Positions 24,361-32,337 of a stretch of DNA of 64,000 nucleotides are shown in pieces. Position numbers and translations under genes: made by a program. The DNA comes from Massilia sp. NR 4-1. Lineage in GTDB: Bacteria; Pseudomonadota; Gammaproteobacteria; Burkholderiales; Burkholderiaceae_D. The stretch's first letter is position 1, and each line of letters starts with the position of its first letter. The DNA lies in contig NZ_CP012201.1 of the NCBI RefSeq assembly GCF_001191005.1, forward strand, positions 5,208,001-5,272,000, in the 5' to 3' direction. The notes under the pieces were generated by a model. The model was not told where the DNA came from. It did not search any database and worked only from the letters and a program-made list of their open reading frames with translations.

Positions 24361-24999
24361 ATGTACGTCCCCGCCGAATTTGCCGAACCACGCACCGAAG
24401 CGCTGCACGCCCTGATTCAGCAGCACCCTTTGGGAGCACTGCTCACTTACGGTTCGAAAGGCCTGGATGCCACCCACCTGCCGTTTGAACTCGATGTGAG
24501 CGAAGGTGGGCTGGGCGTGCTGCGCGCCCATGCGGCGCGCAAGAACCCGGTCTGGCAGGACGTGGGCAACGGCGAAGTCCTGGTCGTGTTCCAGGCGGTT
24601 GACGCCTACATCTCGCCGCAATGGTATCCGAGCAAGCAGGAGACCCATAAGGAGGTGCCGACCTGGAATTATGTGGTGGCCCATGCCTATGGCCGTTTGA
24701 CCGCGCGCGACGATGAACGTTATGTGCGCGGCGTGGTGGCGCGCCTGACGCGCAGCCATGAAGCCTCGCAATCGGTTCCCTGGAAGATGGGCGATGCGCC
24801 CCGAGACTATATCGACACGCTCCTGACGGAGATCGTCGGCATCGAGATCGAAATCACGCGCCTGCTCGGCAAATCCAAACTGAGCCAGCACAAGGCTACG
24901 CGCGATATACGCGGCGCCGGGGAAGCACTCAAGGAGCAGGGCAAGCATCTGATCGGCGATGCGATGCTGGCGCACGCGGAGGCGAAGGAGGCGCGTTAG
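24361..24999 (+). CDS. FMN-binding PaiB-like protein
   Basis: This 212-residue protein matches the PaiB/FMN-binding split-barrel family, once described as negative regulators. The start MYVPAEFAE and the core VVFQAVDAYISPQWYPSK are characteristic. It probably binds a flavin; a DNA-binding role is unproven for most members. The start at 24361 has AGGAG eight bases upstream; an earlier ATG at 24280 adds an unrelated basic stretch. Divergent pairing with a MocR regulator suggests the regulator controls it. Confidence 0.85.
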   Translation: MYVPAEFAEPRTEALHALIQQHPLGALLTYGSKGLDATHLPFELDVSEGGLGVLRAHAARKNPVWQDVGNGEVLVVFQAVDAYISPQWYPSKQETHKEVPTWNYVVAHAYGRLTARDDERYVRGVVARLTRSHEASQSVPWKMGDAPRDYIDTLLTEIVGIEIEITRLLGKSKLSQHKATRDIRGAGEALKEQGKHLIGDAMLAHAEAKEAR

Positions 25000-25014
25000 T
25001 CCACCGTCAGCGCG

Positions 25015-25043
25015 AAAAAAAACGGCTGCCAAGGCAGCCGTTT
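25015..25043 (-). terminator. Intrinsic terminator of the M15-peptidase gene
   Basis: AAACGGCTGCC (25020-25030) pairs perfectly with GGCAGCCGTTT (25033-25043) around a two-base loop. On the minus strand the stem is followed by a run of eight T's (complement of the A's at 25015-25022), so it efficiently ends transcripts from 25054-25689. It may also act on the converging + strand gene. Confidence 0.85.
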
Positions 25044-25053
25044 CGTGAGTCAC

Positions 25054-25689
25054 TTACTTCTTGGGGAAGACGTCAAAGTGCACGTGGGTGAAATTCGACT
25101 TGCCCAGGAATGGGGAGGTGAACCACTTGCCACCCGGTTCGGTGCGCACGAAGTTGCCGATCGGTCCCTCAACAAAGCGGATATTCGGATTCGCCATGGC
25201 CGCGGCTTCCAGCGACTTGGCCATTTCCAGGCCCTTGCCGCTGCTGCTGATGTGGACGCCGTTCATCCAGTTGATGTCGACGGCATCGCCGATCTCGTGG
25301 TTGGAACCGACGACGTGGCCGTTGGTCGTGGCCGAAATATTCAGCGAGGTCAAATCCTTCATTGACCCGACGATCTCGTTGAACGCCGTTTGCATCGACT
25401 GCGTGACCGCGTGGTCGGCATTCGGATCGAATGTGACCGCGACATTCTGCTGCGACGACAGATTCACGGTTTTTTTCTCCGTGGTCGGGAAGGACTGGCC
25501 CGGGCCGCCCATATCGCTTGGATCGATACCCTGATCCGCCAGCATGTCCAGATAGTGCAGACGCATCCACTCCGGATGCGGCGCCACCAGATTATGGATG
25601 GCGTTCATTTGATTTTGAAACGAGTTCAGATAATCAGGAGTGAAATCCCATCCTGTTTCGCGCGAACCTACAATAACTACTGTGTCCAT
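25054..25689 (-). CDS. LAS/M15-type peptidoglycan peptidase, possible antibacterial effector
   Basis: I do not recognise this 211-residue protein as a named gene, but it carries a zinc-peptidase signature. S-x-H-x-x-G-x-A-x-D occurs at residues 129-138 (SNHEIGDAVD) and H-x-H at 202-204 (HVH). These are the two metal motifs of LAS enzymes (VanY/D-Ala-D-Ala carboxypeptidases, phage endopeptidases), which cut peptidoglycan stem peptides. There is no signal peptide or membrane segment, so a cell-wall enzyme must leave by lysis or by a device such as type VI secretion. The gene 35 bases upstream encodes a small secreted protein, the arrangement of an effector with a periplasmic immunity partner. 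Both genes look richer in A+T than their surroundings. Confidence 0.65.
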   Translation of the reverse strand: MDTVVIVGSRETGWDFTPDYLNSFQNQMNAIHNLVAPHPEWMRLHYLDMLADQGIDPSDMGGPGQSFPTTEKKTVNLSSQQNVAVTFDPNADHAVTQSMQTAFNEIVGSMKDLTSLNISATTNGHVVGSNHEIGDAVDINWMNGVHISSSGKGLEMAKSLEAAAMANPNIRFVEGPIGNFVRTEPGGKWFTSPFLGKSNFTHVHFDVFPKK

Positions 25690-25724
25690 ATCGACCCCAT
25701 TTGTCTAATTGAGAAAAGCAGCGC

Positions 25725-26171
25725 TTATTTTTTTCTGTCCAGCTGGACCGGCATATTGAAGCCGGCCCCGCCATCCTGGACGGATTGCACTACGCCAGAC
25801 AGTGTGTCTGCGCTGAGTTTTCCCTGGAATCGCAGCGTTGCCGCTGGATGTTCCGGATTAGTAAAAGTCGAAAAGGACAGTTTTCCAGTACGGTGATTGT
25901 AAGTTGCGTCAAAGATGGGGCGGGCGGGCGTATCGCACGGCCCTTCCGCGAGGTAAAACGTGCCGATCACGGAATTGCTGCCCCGTTTGGGCGTGTTTTC
26001 CCACAACTGGACGGTGAAGCCGTCGCAGTCCCCGCTTTCCGATGATGTTACGGTGTTCGTATAGCTGCCGATGTATCGCCATGCGCTGCCGGCTGGGTGG
26101 GCGCTGGCAATCGGACTGGCGCCGATTGTCATAAGAACTGCACTTGCCATACAAAAAAACCTGAATTTCAC
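25725..26171 (-). CDS. Small secreted protein, candidate immunity partner
   Basis: I recognise no family. The 148-residue product starts with a clear Sec signal peptide (positive N-terminus, hydrophobic ASAVLMTIGA, cleavage likely after ASA at residue 24). The mature part is about 124 residues, predicted mainly beta from its Ser/Thr/Gly-rich alternation, with two cysteines (49 and 79) that could form a disulfide in the periplasm. The start is GTG at 26171, preceded by AGGAG. It lies directly upstream of the M15-type peptidase gene on the same strand, and that pairing is the only functional clue. Confidence 0.6.
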   Translation of the reverse strand: MKFRFFCMASAVLMTIGASPIASAHPAGSAWRYIGSYTNTVTSSESGDCDGFTVQLWENTPKRGSNSVIGTFYLAEGPCDTPARPIFDATYNHRTGKLSFSTFTNPEHPAATLRFQGKLSADTLSGVVQSVQDGGAGFNMPVQLDRKK

Positions 26172-26318
26172 GACTTCTCCTGTTTGCCGGCCAGTGAAAA
26201 TTCAGCGCTTATCGCGCTGCGCCCTCATTGTATTAATTGAATTTCTTTGCAACAAGATCGTTCTCTTGAGCAAAGGCTCTAATTCGCGGCAACAGGAGAA
26301 GAGTCCTGGCAGGTTGTA

Positions 26319-27197
26319 TCAGAAGCAGTGTTCCAGCGCCGGGAAGCTGCCGTCCTTGACGGCGCTGACGTAGGCCGAGATGGCGGCGTCGATGCTGGCC
26401 GCGCCGTCCATGAAGTTGCGTACGAAGCGCGCTTTGCGGCCGGGGAAAACGCCCAGCATATCGTGCATCACCAGCACTTGGCCGGAGCAGTCCGGACCCG
26501 CGCCGATGCCGATGGTCGGAACATGCAGCATCTCGGTCACTTCCTTGCCCAGGACGGTGGGAATGGCCTCGATCACCACCAGCGAAGCGCCAGCGGCCTG
26601 CACGGCCAGCGCGTCGGCTTTCAGCTGCTCGGCGCTTTCCGTGGTCTTGCCCTGCACCTTGTAGCCGCCCAGCTGGTGCACCGATTGCGGCGTCAGGCCG
26701 ATGTGGGCGCAGACGGGGATGGCGCGTTCGGTCAGGAAGCGGATGGTTTCACCCAGCCAGGCGCCGCCTTCGATCTTCACCATATGCGCGCCAGCCTGCA
26801 TCAGCTGCACCGCATTGTTGAAGGCCTGTTCCGGCGTGCCGTAGCTGCCGAAAGGCATATCGGCCACGATCAGCGCCGACTTGGCGCCGCGCGCCACGGC
26901 GGCCGTGTGGTACGCCACTTCCTGCAGCGTGACAGGCAGGGTGGAATGGTGGCCATTGCACACCATGCCCAGCGAGTCGCCGATCAGCAGCACTTCCACG
27001 CCGCAGCGGTCCATCAGCGAGGCGAAGCTCGCGTCATAGCAGGTGAGCATGGTGATTTTTTCGCCGGCGGCGCGCTGCGCGCTCAGCGTGGTGACGGTGA
27101 CAGCCTTGCTTGCCGCCGCCTTGGTGGGTGCCGGAACGCCGCTGGCCGCAGGGGCCGGGGCGCTCGACATCTCTTTTCCTTGCAGATAACCAGACAT
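26319..27197 (-). CDS. panB: 3-methyl-2-oxobutanoate hydroxymethyltransferase PanB
   Basis: This enzyme makes ketopantoate from alpha-ketoisovalerate and methylenetetrahydrofolate in pantothenate synthesis. The core is intact: TMLTCYDASFA is near the N-terminal end of the barrel, LLIGDSLGMV carries metal-binding residues, and the catalytic glutamate is in IEAIPTVLG. The C-terminal GIGAGPDCSGQVLVMHD is diagnostic. The product is 292 residues because of a 25-residue Ala/Pro-rich N-terminus. The ATG at 27197 (GAGG upstream) is chosen; a second ATG at 27170 also has a good AAGGA and could be used. It ends the perM-hda-pcnB-folK string. Confidence 0.95.
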   Translation of the reverse strand: MSGYLQGKEMSSAPAPAASGVPAPTKAAASKAVTVTTLSAQRAAGEKITMLTCYDASFASLMDRCGVEVLLIGDSLGMVCNGHHSTLPVTLQEVAYHTAAVARGAKSALIVADMPFGSYGTPEQAFNNAVQLMQAGAHMVKIEGGAWLGETIRFLTERAIPVCAHIGLTPQSVHQLGGYKVQGKTTESAEQLKADALAVQAAGASLVVIEAIPTVLGKEVTEMLHVPTIGIGAGPDCSGQVLVMHDMLGVFPGRKARFVRNFMDGAASIDAAISAYVSAVKDGSFPALEHCF

Positions 27198-27302
27198 TGT
27201 TGTCCTCAAAATGAATGCCAGGGCGCACAGTGTAATCCCATACGCCAAACCGCGTATTCTAACTGCGGAAAATGAAGTCGGCAGCCCTGGGGCCGCACGC
27301 GG

Positions 27303-27638
27303 CTACTTGCCGACAAACAGAAAGCCCACTGCGCCCATGATGCAGGCGAAAGCGGCCAGATGCCGCCAATGGACGGGTTCACCCAGCACGGTGACCATGA
27401 AGACGCCAAAGACGACGAGCGCGATGGCTTCCTGGACCACTTTCAGCTGCCCCGCGCTCCAGCCGCTGGCAAAGCCGATGCGGTTGGCCGGAACGGCCAG
27501 GCAGTACTCGACAAAGGCGATGGCCCAGCTGATCAGGATCACGGTGAAGAGCGGCTTGTTCATGCCGCCCTTGAGATGCCAATACCAGGCCACCGTCATG
27601 AAGATATTGGAGGCGGCAAGCAGCAGGAAGGTTTGCAT
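27303..27638 (-). CDS. DMT-family small membrane protein (DUF486)
   Basis: This 111-residue protein has four hydrophobic segments and the features of the DUF486 group of the drug/metabolite transporter superfamily: AASNIFMTVAWYWHL at the start, AIAFVEYCLAVPANRIG in the middle and the final FACIMGAVGFLF. The function is unknown; small members of the superfamily often act as dimers. The start at 27638 is chosen because upstream in-frame residues resemble no membrane protein and would run into folK. The gap to the folK stop is 16 bases. Confidence 0.82.
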   Translation of the reverse strand: MQTFLLLAASNIFMTVAWYWHLKGGMNKPLFTVILISWAIAFVEYCLAVPANRIGFASGWSAGQLKVVQEAIALVVFGVFMVTVLGEPVHWRHLAAFACIMGAVGFLFVGK

Positions 27639-27654
27639 GATGGGGATCTCGCGG

Positions 27655-28134
27655 TCAGGCCAGGCGGGTGATGGCCTGATCCGCCACGCTGGCGGCAAAG
27701 GCCGCCGCCGGGCCCAGGCCGGGAACGATGATTTCGGGCCCCACTTCCAGCAGCGGCGCTAGCACGAAGGCACGCTGCGTCATGCGTGGATGCGGCACGG
27801 TGAGCGTGGCGCTGGCGATCCGCGCGTCGCCGTACAGCAGCAGGTCCAGATCAAGCGTACGCGGCGCGTTGCGGTAAGGCCGTTCGCGGCCATGCGCCAG
27901 TTCGATGCCGTGCAGCGCCTGCAGCAGGCTTTCCGCATCGAGCGTGGTGGCGATGCGCGCCACCGCGTTGATGTAATCGTCGCCGCTGGAATCGATGGGC
28001 GCGGTGCGGTACAGGCTGGAGGCGGCCAGCAGTTCGCAGCCCGGCTGGCGGCGCAGGCGTTCCACCGCATCCAGCACATTGGCGCGGGCATCGCCCAGGT
28101 TGGCGCCGATGCCGATAAACGCTTGCACGCTCAT
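27655..28134 (-). CDS. folK: 2-amino-4-hydroxy-6-hydroxymethyldihydropteridine pyrophosphokinase FolK
   Basis: This 159-residue enzyme transfers pyrophosphate from ATP to 6-hydroxymethyl-dihydropterin in folate synthesis. It begins with the family strand AFIGIGANLGD and contains SSLYRTAPID, the pterin-binding N in DYINAVARI, and the ATP/Mg motif RTLDLDLLLYG followed by VPHPRMTQRAFVLAPL. Its start overlaps the pcnB stop by four bases, so the two are coupled. PanB downstream uses a folate cofactor, which gives a loose metabolic link. Confidence 0.95.
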   Translation of the reverse strand: MSVQAFIGIGANLGDARANVLDAVERLRRQPGCELLAASSLYRTAPIDSSGDDYINAVARIATTLDAESLLQALHGIELAHGRERPYRNAPRTLDLDLLLYGDARIASATLTVPHPRMTQRAFVLAPLLEVGPEIIVPGLGPAAAFAASVADQAITRLA

Positions 28135-29738
28135 TCGCCGGACGAGTCGCCGCCCTGCGGGGAGCGCGCTTCGCCGCTGCGGCGCGGGCCGCGGCGGCGG
28201 CGCTTGCGCGGCGCGCCTTCGCTGCCTTCGCCTGCGCCAGCTTCAGCGCCTTCGCCGTCGAAGGATGCGTCGGCGCCTTCGGCCGTTTCGGCGCCGGCTG
28301 CGCTGCCGCTGCGGCGGCGCGCGCGCGGAGCGGGGCGTTCCGCTTCGCCATCGTATTCGTTGGGCGTCGCGCTGCCTTCGGCGAACTCACTGCCCTCGGC
28401 CTGCTCGCCCTGTGCTTTGCGCGGGCCACGGCGCGGCGCGCGCTTGCGTTTTGGACCGTTGCCGCTGCCCACATTCGCCACCAGGTCGGCGCGCGTGATT
28501 TCGTCGCCCTCGTAGAAGGCGGTCCACCATTCGCCCAGCTCGGCGTCGATCTCGCCCGAGGCGCAGCGCAGCAGCAGGAAGTCGTAGCCGGCGCGGAAGC
28601 GCAGATGTTCCAGCAGCTTGTAAGGATTCTTGCCGTTGCGGCGCTCGAAGCGCGGCTGCATGGCCCAGATATCGCGCATATCGGAGCCGATCTTGCGCTG
28701 CAGGGCCAGCTTTTCGGTCTGCGAATCGAGCACGTCGTCGGCCGCCAGGTGCAGGCCGGGAATCGGGAACTCGCCCGCCGCCTGGTAAGCCGTCCATTTC
28801 TCCAGCACCTGGTGCCACAGCAGGGAGGCGAACAGGAAGCCCGGCGACACCGTCTTGCCGGCCGCGATGCGGCGGTCGGTCGAATCCAGCGCCAAGGTCA
28901 CGAACTTGATGCCCAGCGGCTGTTCCAGCACCACGTCCAGCAGCGGCAGCAGGCCGTGATGCAGGCCTTCCTTGCGCAGCTGCTGCAGGCAAGCCAGCGC
29001 CTGGCCGCTCATCAGCAGCTTCAGCATCTCGTCGAACACGCGCGCGGCCGGCACATTGTTGATCAGCGGCGCCATCACGCGGATCGGCTCGGCCGTGGTC
29101 GGCTCGATCTGGAATTTCAGCTTGGCGGCAAAGCGCACCACGCGCAGCATGCGCACCGGGTCTTCGCGGTAGCGCGCTTCCGGCACGCCGATGATGCGCA
29201 GGGTCTTGGCGCGGATATCCTCGATGCCGCCGTGGTAGTCCAGCACTTCCTGGGTGGCCGGATTGTAGTACATGGCGTTGATGGTGAAGTCGCGCCGTTC
29301 CGCGTCTTCCGCCTGCGAACCGAAGGTGTTGTCGCGCAGGACGCGGCCATGTTCATCCTTGGGCGCGTTGGCGGCGGCGGTGCCGCGGAAGGTGGTCACT
29401 TCCAGCAGGTCCTGGCCGAACATCACGTGCACGATCTGGAAGCGCTTGCCGATGATGAAGGCGCGGCGGAACAGACGCTTGACCTGCTCCGGCGTGGCGT
29501 TGGTGGCGATGTCGAAGTCTTTGGGTTTGACGTTCAGCAGCAGGTCGCGCACGGCGCCGCCCACCACGAAGGCTTCGAAGCCGGCTTCCTGCAGGGTGCT
29601 GGTGACGCGCACGGCGTTGGAGGACAGCAGCTTGGGATCGATGCCATGCTGTTTTGGACCCAGCACATTCGGCTCGCTGGTATTGCGCGCTTTCTTGCCT
29701 TTGACGCCCAGGATTTTACGGATGAATTTCTTAATCAT
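28131..29738 (-). CDS. pcnB: Poly(A) polymerase I PcnB
   Basis: This 535-residue enzyme adds 3' poly(A) tails to RNA and promotes decay. The class II nucleotidyltransferase head has the motif FVVGGAVRDLLLNVKPKDFDIATNA near residue 55 (the DxD pair being DFD), followed by RDFTINAMYYNP and REDPVRMLRVVRFAAKL. PcnB and not the CCA enzyme is favoured by the long C-terminal part. The last 120 residues are a low-complexity tail of Arg/Lys blocks and Glu/Gly/Ala stretches. The gene overlaps the HAD gene before it and folK after it. Confidence 0.93.
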   Translation of the reverse strand: MIKKFIRKILGVKGKKARNTSEPNVLGPKQHGIDPKLLSSNAVRVTSTLQEAGFEAFVVGGAVRDLLLNVKPKDFDIATNATPEQVKRLFRRAFIIGKRFQIVHVMFGQDLLEVTTFRGTAAANAPKDEHGRVLRDNTFGSQAEDAERRDFTINAMYYNPATQEVLDYHGGIEDIRAKTLRIIGVPEARYREDPVRMLRVVRFAAKLKFQIEPTTAEPIRVMAPLINNVPAARVFDEMLKLLMSGQALACLQQLRKEGLHHGLLPLLDVVLEQPLGIKFVTLALDSTDRRIAAGKTVSPGFLFASLLWHQVLEKWTAYQAAGEFPIPGLHLAADDVLDSQTEKLALQRKIGSDMRDIWAMQPRFERRNGKNPYKLLEHLRFRAGYDFLLLRCASGEIDAELGEWWTAFYEGDEITRADLVANVGSGNGPKRKRAPRRGPRKAQGEQAEGSEFAEGSATPNEYDGEAERPAPRARRRSGSAAGAETAEGADASFDGEGAEAGAGEGSEGAPRKRRRRGPRRSGEARSPQGGDSSGE

Positions 29739-30405
29739 TGAATAGATGGAGTGAAGGCCAGCCTTGTGCGGCAGCGTGCGTGGACAGCTTGGCGTTGGGG
29801 TTGGTCGCTACGGGATGGCTGACGATGGACAGCAAGGGCAGGTCGTTGTGCGAATCGCTGTAGAAGTAGACGGTGTCGAAGCTTTCCAGCGTCTTGCCCA
29901 TCTTTTCCAGCCAGGCCTTGGTGTGCACGATCTTGCCCTCGCCCTGGGTCGGGGTGCCGAGCAGGCGGCCGGTGAGGCGGCCGTCGCCGGCCGTTTCCGG
30001 CATGGCGGCGATCAGGTGCTCCACGCCGAAGGCCTTGGCGATGGGCGCCGTCACGAAATGGTTGGTGGCGGTGACGATGCATACCAAATCTCCTGCATCC
30101 AGGTGCTGTTGCAGCAGGGCGCGCGCGGCAGGGAGGATGGCGGGCAGGATCACCTCGTCCATGAACTGCTGCTGCATCGCGGCCAGGCGTGCCGGCTCGA
30201 AGGTGGCCAGGGTGCCGAGCGAGAATTCCAGGTATTCCACCGGGTCCAGCGTGCCGGCCTGGTACTGGGCGAAGAAGGCGTCGTTGCGGCGGCCGAATTC
30301 GGCCGCGTCCACCGCGCCGATACGGCACAGGAATTGACCCCACTCGTAGTCCGAGTCTATGGGCAGCAAGGTGTGATCGAGGTCGAACAGGGCCAGTTTG
30401 GTCAT
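29731..30405 (-). CDS. HAD-family phosphatase (HAD-IB, SerB/CicA-like)
   Basis: This 224-residue hydrolase has the DxDxT nucleophile motif at the N-terminus (LALFDLDHTLLP), the motif II threonine in CIVTATNHF and the acidic motif IV in YFYSDSHNDLPLL. This is the layout of the HAD-IB subfamily (phosphoserine phosphatase-like, CicA). The substrate is not evident. The start overlaps the hda stop (ATGA), and the stop lies inside the first codons of pcnB, so the gene is tightly embedded in the operon. Longer readings upstream run through hda. Confidence 0.88.
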   Translation of the reverse strand: MTKLALFDLDHTLLPIDSDYEWGQFLCRIGAVDAAEFGRRNDAFFAQYQAGTLDPVEYLEFSLGTLATFEPARLAAMQQQFMDEVILPAILPAARALLQQHLDAGDLVCIVTATNHFVTAPIAKAFGVEHLIAAMPETAGDGRLTGRLLGTPTQGEGKIVHTKAWLEKMGKTLESFDTVYFYSDSHNDLPLLSIVSHPVATNPNAKLSTHAAAQGWPSLHLFND

Positions 30406-31070
30406 TCTTTTGCCTCCGCCTGCAACCACTCGCGCAGCAGCGGCAAGGTGATTGGACGTTGGGTCTCCAGGGAATATTGGTCGAGGGAGTCCAGCATCGC
30501 CGAGAGCGAACGCATATCGCGCCGGAAATGGGACAGCAAATAGGGTAACACGCCGGGCGACAGCGTCAAGCCGCGGGCGGCCGCGGCCTGGCTCAGGGCG
30601 GCCACCTTCTCGTCGTCGCTCAAGCCATGGATCTGGTAGATCAGGCCCCAGCCCATGCGCGTGCGCAGGTCTTCGCGCACCGGCAGCACGGCCGGCGCCA
30701 CGGCGCCGCTGCACACCATGAAAGCCTGGTTGGCGCGGATTTCGTTAAACAGGGCGAAGGCGTCGATCTGCGCCACCGGCGACAGCTTTTCGCAGTCGTC
30801 CAGCAGGTACAGGTCCACTTCCGGCGCATACAGGAATTCGGTCTCGATCGAGAAGGGCGAGATGTAGCGTGCCCGCTCGGTCGAGGCGAGCGCCTTCAGC
30901 AGGTGGCTTTTACCTGCGCCGATCTCGCCCCACAGATAGGCGAAATGCTCGGGCGACGTCCGGTCCGCGAATTGGCGCATCAGCGCCGCCACTTCCGCGT
31001 TGCGTCCCACCTCGAAGGAGTCGAGGGTGTGCACCGGTTCGGCGCCCAGATCCAGCACCAGTTGTTTCAT
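30402..31070 (-). CDS. hda: DnaA regulatory inactivator Hda
   Basis: This 222-residue AAA+ protein works with the DNA-loaded beta clamp to stimulate ATP hydrolysis by DnaA after initiation. The N-terminal QLVLDLG is the clamp-binding motif. Walker A is GEIGAGKSH near residue 50 and the Walker B-like segment is LYLLDDCE. The C-terminus lacks the DnaA DNA-binding domain, which fits Hda. It is transcribed with the HAD, pcnB and folK genes and lies downstream of perM. Confidence 0.93.
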   Translation of the reverse strand: MKQLVLDLGAEPVHTLDSFEVGRNAEVAALMRQFADRTSPEHFAYLWGEIGAGKSHLLKALASTERARYISPFSIETEFLYAPEVDLYLLDDCEKLSPVAQIDAFALFNEIRANQAFMVCSGAVAPAVLPVREDLRTRMGWGLIYQIHGLSDDEKVAALSQAAAARGLTLSPGVLPYLLSHFRRDMRSLSAMLDSLDQYSLETQRPITLPLLREWLQAEAKE

Positions 31071-31115
31071 GCCCGCCGCCCTGTTTCCTTTTGCATAACG
31101 TTTTTGTCCATCACA

Positions 31116-32198
31116 TCATGCATTATAAAAGCTGCTGCCCAGGTAGTGGCGGCGCAGATGGCGGAAAGCGACCATCAGCAGGGCTGAAGCGGGCAGCGCC
31201 AGCAGCACGCCGACGAAGCCGAACAGCTGGCCGAAGGCGAGCAGGGCGAAGATCACTGCCAGCGGATTGAGGCCGATGCGTTCGCCCACCAGGCGCGGCG
31301 TGAGGAAGAAGCCCTCGATGATCTGGCCGCTGCCGTAGATGATGGCGACGGCCACCAGGCCGCTCCAGTCCGAGAATTGCAGCACGGCCGACATCAGCGC
31401 CAGCAGCAGGCCCAGGCCGAAGCCCAGGTAGGGGATGAAGATCAGCAGGCCGGTCAAAATGCCGACCGGCAGCGCCACCTCGAAGCCGGCAATCGTCAAG
31501 CCCACCGAGTAATACACAGCCATCACCAGCATCACCAGCAACTGGCCGCGCAGGTACTGGGCCAGCAGGGTGTCGGCCTCCTCGGCCATGGACAGGGTGC
31601 TACCGATCCAGCGGCGCGGCACGGCGCCGGCGATGCGTGCCAGCATCGGATGCCAGTCCAGCAGCAGGTAGAACAGGGCCACCGGAATCAGGGCCAGCAT
31701 GGCCAGCCAGCCCAGCACCGCCGTGCCGCCGATGCGGGCCGAATCGAGGATGGAACTCCAGATCTGGTCGCCGCTGGAGGCCATCTGTTCGCTGACGATG
31801 CGGCGGATGCCGGTCGAATCCAGGCGCACCTTGACGCCCATCTCGTGCAGGCGCGGCCCGAGCAGGTCGTTCAATTTGGCGAGGAAGGCGGGGATGGCCG
31901 CCTTCAGCAGGGGAATTTCCTTTTCCAGCACCGGCAGCACGATCAGCACCAGGGCGGTAATCGCGGCAAAGAAGACCAGCATGACCAGGGCCACCGACAG
32001 CGCGCGCGGCATCTGGAAGCGGCCGAAGCGCAGGCGGTCGAGCCGGTCCACGCCCGGATTCAGGGCGTAGCCGATGATGGCGGCGGCCAGGAAAGGCGTC
32101 AGCACCGGCCCCAGTGTGATCAGCAGGAAGAGGAAACCCAGCCAGACCGCGACCCAGAATGCCGTTTGTTTTTGTTCTGAGCTGAGGGGAAATGGCAT
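31116..32198 (-). CDS. AI-2E family transporter (PerM-like permease)
   Basis: This 360-residue inner-membrane protein has about eight hydrophobic segments in the PerM/TqsA arrangement. FLAAAIIGYALNPGVDRL lies near the start and the signature PYLGFGLGLLLAL near residue 250. LVGERIGLNPLAVIFALLAFGQLFGFVGVLLALP lies near the C-terminus, here in pieces around 290-325. The substrate is unknown for this branch, and autoinducer export is only a family label. It begins the minus-strand string and is divergent from purM, a gene pair common in betaproteobacteria. Confidence 0.88.
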   Translation of the reverse strand: MPFPLSSEQKQTAFWVAVWLGFLFLLITLGPVLTPFLAAAIIGYALNPGVDRLDRLRFGRFQMPRALSVALVMLVFFAAITALVLIVLPVLEKEIPLLKAAIPAFLAKLNDLLGPRLHEMGVKVRLDSTGIRRIVSEQMASSGDQIWSSILDSARIGGTAVLGWLAMLALIPVALFYLLLDWHPMLARIAGAVPRRWIGSTLSMAEEADTLLAQYLRGQLLVMLVMAVYYSVGLTIAGFEVALPVGILTGLLIFIPYLGFGLGLLLALMSAVLQFSDWSGLVAVAIIYGSGQIIEGFFLTPRLVGERIGLNPLAVIFALLAFGQLFGFVGVLLALPASALLMVAFRHLRRHYLGSSFYNA

Positions 32199-32248
32199 GG
32201 ACTGGGTGGAATTTCTGTGAAAAAAGGCAGTTGGACCGGGTGTTTTGC

Positions 32249-32254
32249 TAGAAT
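32249..32254 (+). promoter_or_regulatory. Possible purM -10 element
   Basis: TAGAAT at 32249 lies 84 bases upstream of purM in the gap shared with perM. The downstream context TAGAATAGCGG is repeated upstream of pgk (59826). The -35 region is poor: TTGGAC is only 12 bases away. Confidence 0.35.
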
Positions 32255-32337
32255 AGCGGACTTACCCAATTTCGCGTCTTGCGCGGCGCGGAACGGGCAC
32301 CGCTTTCTATTTTACCGCCTCCGCTGCGAAATACACC

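Noticed and set aside
24238..25053. Extension of the MocR-type regulator upstream to 25053
   Set aside because: The extra 270 residues are antisense to the PaiB-like gene and the GntR domain already starts properly at 24237.
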